This document shows, in pieces, positions 57,601-64,000 of a stretch of DNA of 64,000 bases. The notes below the pieces were generated by a model, which was given only the letters and a program-made list of their open reading frames with translations, was not told where the DNA came from and made no database searches. Position numbers and translations under genes: made by a program. How positions within the stretch are numbered: position 1 is the first letter of the stretch; the number at the start of each line of letters is the position of its first letter. The DNA comes from Gerris lacustris (taxonomy: Eukaryota; Arthropoda; Insecta; Hemiptera; Gerridae): positions 31,261,105 through 31,325,104 of the forward strand of contig OX578278.1 in NCBI GenBank assembly GCA_951217055.1. Direction: 5' to 3'.

Positions 57601-60600
57601 ATACCATAACAGAAGTGTGTTATAATATGAAGGCTTATCTACACATTATATTGAATCACAAGGCGAGTAGCGAGGCAAATGTATAGTTGGCTCACTAGTC
57701 ATTTGCCTCGTCCCCTGTTGGGGCACTGGAAGTGGTTTATTGAGACAGACTTGAATTAACGAGATGATAACTCTGGCATGTGTTAAGCATGTACGAATCC
57801 CACTTGTGAATGACAATGCAGCACGAATGTGTAGATGAGCTATAAAAGGTAAGACAGATTCTTAAATTTACTTATGAAGATACATTTGCTGCAGAAAATG
57901 CTCTAGGAGCTTTTTGCATATCAATCTTCTTCAATATTTTCTCATGCAAAATTATGAAGTCAATACTGGTGACGGTAGCTGGATCAAATCATGACATATA
58001 TTTCAGCGAATAGCAACTGTTCAGTTAAAATCAGCCTAATTGAACTTAAAAGGTCTCAAAATAAAGAATTTCGATGATAAAATAAGAAATTAATTTCTCT
58101 AAATAAAATGATAGAAGGGAAGAAAAAAAAAAATTAAACAATTTAGATTAATTTATTCCATGTCTTCATTTTGTAATTTGCTCTTAACAGATAAGTAAAA
58201 CTATTAATTACCTTAATCCAAAACCAGGTAGAAATCCAACTAACACCCCATGAAGGAAATAGAATATTTTTAACTGTCTCAATATGAGAAGATGAATTTG
58301 TTGTCCATACAGCAACAAGCCCATCATCACTCAGTAATTCCTGGATGGGGATCTGACTTAATTCATTGTTATCTAGAAAAATATAACTAAAACAAAAATT
58401 GGTCAAATATTAAGATAATAGGTAATGTTTCATTATTCCTTTTAGTAATTTTCAGATTGTTCATATTAGAAGCCTAAGTAATGCCTAATTGGTATACAGC
58501 CCCAGAATTAAGTCATTTCAAAACTTACCACTTAACTAACTTCTAGTGCTGGGGGATAATGTTCTAGTGACACCCCCTTACATACCACCCTCACTTTCTT
58601 ATAATATAAAAAAAAAATACATACAAATAAAAAATAAACACTAAGGTAAACTTGGTACCCTAGTGCACTTTTCTTATAATAGTGGGAACACAAAAAAAGC
58701 AGCAAACTATTGGAAAATTATATTGTATAACTAACTGACAAGTTAACAATATAAAATAAATTGAAACGCAAATGATCATTTTTACAAGTTTTAATGATAA
58801 GAAGTTTTATGAAAAAAATATTTACAAATCTCAAGTAGGAACAGTTACTGAGGTAATATTAAAGAAGCCGATTCTGGTAGAATCGAAAGGAACCGATCCA
58901 ACGATATCTGCTTCCAACACATTTTATATTTATCCACCTCATTATTATTATTATTTTTTTAACATAAATATAAAATAATTATCTTGGTTTCAGGATTAGA
59001 GCTGACCACTTGGCTATGCCCCCTCCTTGTATCTTTGTAACACTTATTTCATTTAAAATTACCTTTGTTTCTGAGCTTACTAGTAGATACCGGAAATATT
59101 ATTAATATTCTGCAATAATACCTAATAATAATTACCCATGATCTGGATGAAATTTCTTTCTCCTTTTTACAAATCGGTTGTACCAAGGTGGGTCCAATAG
59201 TATAAAATCATATTGAGAAGTTGTTAGATGGCTTTTAATAGATGAAATATCATCGTTGAAAAATACGCATTTTGGAGGAAACAGGTAAAAGTTGGCATCA
59301 ATCATTGCGGTGATCGGATAATCATTTGTATTTCCGCCATTTATTTTACCAACATTTTGAATGCTTTCAAAATATTTATGAGCAATAAGTCTTGTATCGT
59401 CATTGGAGACAACTTCTTCTGATTCTTTATTAGATTTTTTAAAGAGTTCATTAATAGATAATGAGTTCATCATAGATTGAAATACTTGGTTCACTCTTGC
59501 CACCTGATAAAAAATACACACATAGAGATTAAATACAAAACATTTCACAAAAATGCAACACTAAGGTTTCAGTGAAATTGATCATAGCTGAGTGAAATTA
59601 TTAATTTTACTACTAACATTTGCTTTTGTAATGAAATACCTAATAACCAATATTTAGTCAAAAACTGCAGTGGACACGGCAAACTATTATGGAAACTCCT
59701 ACAATTAAACTCAAAGTTTGAAACAAAAGCTTATTTACAACATAATAATAAGGCCCAAATGGTCATAGTGTAGTGAACTCTGGGTAACAGGTATTCTAAC
59801 TTCCCTTGCATCCAATTTCTTCAGTCTGAAATCCTAAGAGGAGAAATCAGTACTCGTATCTTCGTTTATTACCACCATAGAAGAGGGTACCAAAGTAAAA
59901 TAGGAGACACGAGACAAAACTTTAGTCGAGTAATTCCTGTAGGAGTATTAGGCTAAGAAATGCACTGTGCAAGATAAAGGGGTAAATATCGGCAATAGCG
60001 CGCCCCTTCTCACTCCAACGTATTTTTTGACAAAGGGATATCAACTCTTCTATGAACAAACCATACTTATATAATTATTTTATACATATATTATTATATA
60101 TGAATGGAAGGGATGAATTGATACATTGAAACCAACTGAACGACTTCGATTACACAGAAGGGGTACACTATTGCCGAGTTTAGCCGATAAAAGTAATAAT
60201 ATCCCTAAATCTAATCAACTATTAATCCAAAGGGATATTAGACTATGTAAAGAAGTATAATGTTCCTTTTTCCTAAAGTGCTTTGGACTAAATATGCCTG
60301 TGTCTAAAAAGATAATTAGATTGGGATATTATAATTTCTACATACAAGAGAGTTTACAAAACTTTGTTTCATTTTCATACCCACCCAGGTCATGCAACTA
60401 TTAAGATAAGGGAATAGTTACACATTATAATTAAGCAATTTGGGGTGGGGGCGAGTAACCTACCAATCTTCACGGGTAATTTTCTGGTAATCATCTTCGA
60501 CGACTTTTGAAAGAGGCCAAATTACTTATTATTTTCAAACAATTGTAAGTATCATCACTTCACTGGTCAGTTGTCACTTATCAAGACTAGCAATTGAACG

Positions 60601-60887
60601 TAAACAACACTATTGTCTACATTGCTTATGACAAATATGAATTACAATGTTCATTAAGTAAATAATTAAAACTAACTTACCTCATCTGACAAAGTAGTCT
60701 TCCTTTTGTTTTTATTGGTTTTAATGCTAGGGGTTTTTCCACGAGTGAAAGAACAGTTTAAATTAAAGTATTCGTCGAAATTAAAGTCTTGAACAGCATC
60801 GTTTAAACGCACTTTTAAGTATGTAGAGCGCAAATATTCTTCGTGTGACAGTATCCAGCCATTAGGATGATTCAAAATTATACTCAT
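54521..60887 (-). CDS. Mettl4: METTL4-like MT-A70 family N6-adenine methyltransferase (5 exons)
   Basis: METTL4 is an S-adenosylmethionine-dependent adenine N6-methyltransferase; the animal protein is reported to make m6Am in U2 snRNA, and roles on DNA are debated. Exons on the minus strand: 60887-60681, 59503-59136, 58386-58212, 57506-57335 and 54669-54521 (1071 nt, 356 aa). All junctions are GT-AG with matching phases (0, 2, 0, 1). Visible are the N-terminal MSIILNHPNGWILSH, the catalytic DPPW at about residues 173-176 (ILLDPPWYNRFVKRRKKF), VAVWTTNS, WFWIKVTKNGE, PYERLMFG, VHSHKPP and the C-terminal LEIFARYLLPNWTSFGNQVL. The start at 60887 was chosen over an upstream ATG at 60899 because it aligns with the METTL4 N-terminus. 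The protein is shorter than the human one (about 470 aa), mainly in the middle. Confidence 0.93.
55892..56158 (-). other. Unassigned minus-strand open frame in METTL4 intron 4
   Basis: An 88-codon frame containing SDVTLPLSIKESSATRRVRP and VPNLVGLSPDILLGFNDRKY; I do not recognise the family. A consensus donor (ATATG/GTGAGT at 55896/55895) lies at its end, so it could be a stray exon. It runs through the bZIP-type palindromes at 56086-56102. It could equally be part of a repeat. Confidence 0.25.
56086..56102. promoter_or_regulatory. Adjacent CRE and TTACGTAA palindromes
   Basis: TGACGTCA (56086-56093) and TTACGTAA (56095-56102) are separated by one base. Both are known bZIP binding palindromes (CREB/ATF and PAR/CEBP-type). 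They lie about 115 bp upstream of the THAP-like relic on the plus strand. Function is inference only. Confidence 0.35.
56217..56328 (+). pseudogene. THAP-domain-like first exon relic
   Basis: The plus strand reads MSQCFAFGCNHRA, stop (56256-56258), KDKCHYYRFSRIK, then ends CAG/GTAAGT at 56328/56329. Start Met, CxxxGC and a short spacing to an HYYRF word resemble the beginning of THAP zinc-binding domains (MxxxCxxxGCxNR...FHRFP). The in-frame TAA makes it a relic unless sequence error. It lies in METTL4 intron 4, opposite strand. Confidence 0.45.
57335..57506 (-). CDS. Mettl4: METTL4 exon 4
   Basis: Encodes VTKNGELIVPFSNDD, KQPYERLMFGCKTD and ISIPSSVHSHKPPIA. KKPYE and SxHSHKPP are conserved MT-A70 C-terminal motifs. 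Acceptor TTTTCAG (reverse, 57508-57507); donor GCAG/GTAAGT (57335/57334), phase 1. Confidence 0.92.
57631..57842. mobile_element. MITE with inverted ends in METTL4 intron 3
   Basis: GGCTTATCTACACATT at the left and its near-inverse AATGTGTAGATGAGCT at the right bound about 210 bp. No clear target duplication. Confidence 0.55.
58212..58386 (-). CDS. Mettl4: METTL4 exon 3
   Basis: Encodes YIFLDNNELSQIPIQELLSD, DGLVAVWTTNSSSHIETVKN, ILFPSWGVSWISTWFWIK. IPIxxLxxxxxLVxVWVTN and WxxxWxWxK are the core after the DPPW loop. Acceptor TTTTAG (58388-58387), donor AAG/GTAATT (58212/58211). Confidence 0.92.
59136..59503 (-). CDS. Mettl4: METTL4 exon 2 (DPPW catalytic motif)
   Basis: Encodes VARVNQVFQSMMNSLS ..., then the substrate-side LFPPKCVFFNDDISSI and the SAM-binding and catalytic DFILLDPPWYNRFVKRRKKF. 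Acceptor ATCAG (59505-59504), donor CATGG/GTAATT (59136/59135), phase 2. Confidence 0.93.
59989..60177. mobile_element. Inverted-repeat MITE in METTL4 intron 1
   Basis: TCGGCAATAGCGCGCCCCTT at the left and its inverse AAGGGGTACACTATTGCCGA at the right. Interior ACGTATTTTTTGACAAAGGG recurs inverted in BRD8 intron 1 (about 61740-62000). Confidence 0.6.
60681..60887 (-). CDS. Mettl4: METTL4 exon 1
   Basis: Encodes 69 residues from MSIILNHPNGWILSHEEYL to KRKTTLSDE, with a Lys-rich end (KTNKNKRKTT). Donor GATGAG/GTAAGT (60681/60680), phase 0. An in-frame ATG four codons upstream (60899) would add MLSV; the shorter start matches METTL4 proteins. Confidence 0.88.
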
Positions 60888-61210
60888 AACAGATAACAAT
60901 AAAAAAAAAAAATCAAATGTAATATTTCAAAAATTAAGAAAATATTTAGAAACCCAGAGATTTCTGTACGATCAGAGATAAGAATCACATTTGAAAACCG
61001 CGCCTTTTTAATTAAAACTAAACGACTACATGAAGTGGTGGATGTTAGGATCTTTTTTTGAAACCGCTTCATAAAGCTAACATAACAACCGTAAATGAAA
61101 CCTCTCTACAAACAAAAAACAAATATCAATTTTAAATTCGTTTTATAGTGATTTTGCTGTATTTTTAGATCGTTTTATCTTTTAAATTAAGTTTTATTTA
61201 TTTAATCAAC
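60888..61210. promoter_or_regulatory. Shared METTL4/BRD8 divergent promoter region
   Basis: 323 bp separate the two start codons, so both 5' UTRs and the core promoters must fit here unless non-coding exons lie elsewhere. AT-rich with a T-run next to the METTL4 start; no TATA box or initiator can be assigned with confidence. A 62-codon minus-strand frame here is not supported. Confidence 0.6.
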
Positions 61211-61296
61211 ATGAAAAGAATACAACTGGAACCGTGGACGACATGGGAAAAGCTTTGTTTGGCTAATGCTGTTCAAAGGACGGGAGATCAAAACTG
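61211..61296 (+). CDS. Brd8: BRD8-like TIP60/NuA4 subunit, exon 1
   Basis: Encodes MKRIQLEPWTTWEKLCLANA then VQRTGDQNW, matching the SANT-like start of BRD8 (EPWxxREKLCLASxVxRxGDQNW). BRD8 is a subunit of the TIP60/NuA4 histone acetyltransferase complex. Start context ATCAACATGA is good. Donor ACTG/GTATGC at 61296/61297, phase 2; the last codon (Trp) is completed by exon 2. Confidence 0.88.
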
Positions 61297-62159
61297 GTAT
61301 GCTTTTCGACTATTAATATCTGCTTTTAACGTTGGTTTTATTCTTGGGTTTCCCAATAATATATTTCAATTAATCAGAATAAATTTGTATTCCATTGTAC
61401 TTAACATTTCTATTATGTACCTAAAATGTATTTCCAGCTTGATATTGCATAGTTAGCTAATACACCATAGAATTAGTAAATATAATGTTTTCTTCTTGCT
61501 AAGCTCGCTGTTTTTCACTTAATAAATAGTGCCATGCATTGTGCACAACAGAACCTTCACCGAATTCTCTTAACAAATGTATTACTTTAGAATCTAAAGT
61601 TTTTTGATAAATGTTTTAATTATAGCTTAAAGTTTGTCTCAATTATTAATTTGAATACATAATGGTCAACCTTTTTGTGGTAGGTTTTTTTTTTGTTTTT
61701 TTTATTACATTTTAGCCAGACAACTACAATTAAGGGCTGAACTGAACGAGATGATACGGTCGAGAATCGCTTGGCGGCACAACTTTGCTTAATTTATACA
61801 CTTGAGAGATTATATTCCTTTGTCAAACAGTACATTTGTATGATTTAAACATACGAGAAATTATAAATGTATGATTTGTTCATAGGAGGGTTTATATCCC
61901 TTTGTCAAAAAAATACGTTAAGAGTCAAAATACGTTAGAGTCCGCCATCTTTTCTATAAACCGTATCATATTGTTCAGTTTTACCCAATTAAGAACTGAT
62001 CAGAGATGACTAGTCTAAAAAAGAAATGTTTGACAAAGTGCAATGGATCCCTTAACAGAATAAAAAAAGACAGTTAAGTGGAAAATTTTAGAGGAAAAAG
62101 TGACTCATTAGGTTCTTTTATTTTTGATTTGGGGCACATAATCTTCGCCAATCTAAGAG

Positions 62160-62345
62160 TTAAAAATAAATTGGTTTATCTAGGAACTTTTTTGAGCTTA
62201 ATGATCGACAGGTAGTGCCTTCATGTTCACACACCATGGGATTTGGGGGAAGTGCAGGAGGGCACAGAGTCAAAGAAAGTAGAATGAGCTTGACAGGTGT
62301 GGCCTGAAAGTATGCAGGTAAGACGGAGGTTTTACTGTATTGTCT
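62160..62345 (-). pseudogene. Tigger/pogo transposase relic, copy 3
   Basis: On the minus strand CAGTAAAACCTCCGTCTTAC is followed by GCCACACCTGTCAAGCTC and GTGTGTGAACATGAAGGCAC, CATTAAGCTCAAAAAAGT, in the order of the copies at 43995 and 46330. The CAGTAAAACC start looks like a pogo/Tigger terminus. Reading frame broken. Confidence 0.5.
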
Positions 62346-62402
62346 AGTTGTACCATTATGTTCTAGGTCCACGTCCCACGTCATGTTCGAATTGTATTGT
62401 AC

Positions 62403-62436
62403 GTTTCGCCTTCTATGCTGGAGGCATCTTCAGGGT
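62403..62436 (-). other. Hammerhead-like hairpin motif, inverted copy
   Basis: On the minus strand CCTGAAGATGCC, a 12-nt loop and GGCGAAACGTAC. GCC/GGC pair under the loop. Same limits as the motif at 52093. Confidence 0.25.
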
Positions 62437-63368
62437 TGTACATGTTGTTCTGAGCGAGGGACAACATGGACCAGAGAGAAGTTAAATAGGTGTACCAATT
62501 GATATGGTGTCAAATAAAATTCCCATTTCTGTATTCATAAGTGTAATGTTTCTCTTCCTAAAGTTATTTGAAAAGGGTTAAAGGAACAATAGGACGAGTT
62601 ATCATGATGGAGGCCATTTAAAAGTTCTGCTATAACTTTTGAACCATATATTATAATGACCTAACGAACACCTTCAAATGCATTTTTATTGTCCAAACGC
62701 AATGAAACTATTCTGAAGTGTCTAGCCCAATCCTAAAAAAAACATGGGGGGAAACATGCGACGATTAAAAAATTTGTTTAAAATAGATTTGTACTCAGGG
62801 TGCCCTCTTTCATTTAACACCGTCACATTGTCAACCCCTTACACTTCACCCCCTAGTTTTTGAGGGATTAATTTTTAGGACTTCCCTTTAGTTTTCGTGT
62901 GTTTGAGTTATTACATATAAAATAACTGTAAAGTTTCAAATTTTTGTGTCGGGTACTTTTGGAGATCAAGTGCGCAACATATGGTCAGTCAAACGCAGCA
63001 AAGTATAAGGGTCCTTGTTTTTGACTACTGTTTAGGTTTGGTAGTCAATTTATGTTTTGAGAAAAGTTTAAGCTAGAGACTTCAGAGTAATTTTATTGTG
63101 TTTGGATACAAATCTGTAAACTAATTTAAAGAAAATTTGTTTCATGTCATTATAATGAACGATGATACAAAAATTTTCAATTATTATACGAAGGGTTCAA
63201 AAGTTGTGGCTAAAACAAACTTTTAAATGGCCACCATATTTTATGCTTTGCTTATGTTGGTTAACGAACTTATCCTATTTGTTAAATCACCTGTAGACTA
63301 TTATTATAATGATCTATAGGCAACCAGTTAGGAGAATACTACTTACTTATTTCAATTATGGTTTTCAG

Positions 63369-63589
63369 GACGGCAGTTGGTAGAGCAGTTAAAAACATTT
63401 ATGATGACACAATGGCTTACCTTGGCAATGAAGCTCGGCCATCTCACTGGTTCTCTATGAAGCAATGTGCTGCTCAGTATGAAACTTTACTCAACAGTGT
63501 TCTCGGTTCTAGAAGGAAAAAACGAACAGATAAATCTGCTGATCCGCACGAGCAGCCATCTCATCTTATATACAATATACTTAAAAATG
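63369..63589 (+). CDS. Brd8: BRD8-like TIP60/NuA4 subunit, exon 2
   Basis: After GTTTTCAG (63367-63368) one base completes Trp, then TAVGRAVKNIYD, GNEARPSHWFSMKQCAAQYE and TLLNSVLGSRRKKR follow. RPxxWFSxKxCAxQYxxLL is the second conserved block of the BRD8 N-terminus. Donor AATG/GTAAGA at 63589/63590, phase 1. The rest of the gene, including any bromodomain, is beyond the window. Confidence 0.88.
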
Positions 63590-64000
63590 GTAAGAAAACA
63601 AAATAAAAAATAGTTGTTACAAAAAAACTTTAGGGAAAAACAACTAACAATGTAATTAGACTTTAGGCCCCCTTTTTAGCAGTGTATTTCCGATTAAACC
63701 AAAATTGAGAAGCACCTATTGTCCGACTGCTTCTATCTAAACTAGACAATGTGGAACACCTTTTTTGAGTGTACCAAATTGGTCTCAGCAAAAATCAGCT
63801 TTAGTGGAGCAGATTGGTCAGTTTGAGCCGGAAAACTCGTGGAGTTCATGCTCAAAATAGAGGATAACTGGAAGTAGCAAACTACGTGGAAAAAGTCTTA
63901 AATAGGAAGAATACTGATCCCCAATCTCACAAAGATCTTTAAAAGTGGGAGGCCCAAGAGTTGTGTTTTAGCCAGTAGTTCGGTTAGTGGGAGCCTGGAC
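63590..64000 (+). other. Start of BRD8 intron 2
   Basis: No further exon recognised before the window ends. Confidence 0.5.

Larger units (their letters stand above)
61297..63368 (+). other. BRD8 intron 1 with repeats
   Basis: Holds an inverted-repeat element at about 61720-62020 (CTGAACTGAACGAGATGATA and ATCATATTGTTCAGTT type ends), a Tigger transposase relic (62160-62345, minus strand) and sequence at 62590-63290 related to 28545-28640. No exon found. Confidence 0.55.

Noticed and set aside
60884..61072. 62-codon frame upstream of METTL4
   Set aside because: No motif; it lies in the divergent promoter region and its end overlaps the METTL4 start.

Overview
The window looks like part of an arthropod, most likely insect, nuclear genome. 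It is AT-rich, its genes are split by GT-AG introns, and it is dense in DNA transposon remnants, LINE and Penelope-like fragments and (TA)n arrays. I see no prokaryotic operon, CRISPR array or intact mobile-element gene. The order cannot be fixed from the sequence alone.

Three host genes are visible. (1) About 11.5-51.8 kb, + strand: a BTB/zinc-finger transcription factor gene of the tramtrack/broad/lola type. Four common exons (BTB part 1, BTB part 2, an acidic linker with a basic nuclear-localisation-like patch, and a 42-nt micro-exon) all end in a phase-1 donor. Downstream lie six alternative C2H2 exons (19.4, 30.9, 40.1, 47.7, 49.1 and 51.5 kb), each with a phase-1 acceptor. Every join gives an in-frame protein of about 300-380 residues. 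Three further short phase-1 terminal exons without a complete finger (22.07, 26.24 and 45.80 kb) may be cryptic or decayed members. (2) 60.9-54.5 kb, - strand: a complete five-exon METTL4-type MT-A70 methyltransferase (356 aa, DPPW motif). (3) From 61.2 kb, + strand: the first two exons of a BRD8-like subunit of the TIP60/NuA4 complex, head to head with METTL4 across 323 bp; the gene runs off the window.

Layout: 1-11.5 kb is upstream sequence holding a possible 5' UTR exon near 541, a Tigger-like element (1574-2384), a three-level nest of elements (2.6-7.3 kb) including a 2.9-kb hAT-type element with an 8-bp duplication and a 62-bp tandem array, a palindrome (8731-8853) and a TTA-flanked element (10147-11215). 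The introns of the BTB gene hold a hAT MITE, a freshly inserted 5'-truncated LINE with a 15-bp target duplication, a foldback carrying a tRNA-headed repeat (26.3-27.3 kb), a TTA-flanked MITE (42418-42616), Tigger/pogo and Tc1 transposase relics, and a Penelope-like fragment (49.8-50.9 kb). The stretch between the BTB gene and METTL4 carries another hAT-type element with an 8-bp duplication (52281-53406).

The most interesting content is the alternative zinc-finger exon array with its possible dead or cryptic members, followed by the nested and palindromic repeats. All names rest on reading motifs by eye; no database search was run.
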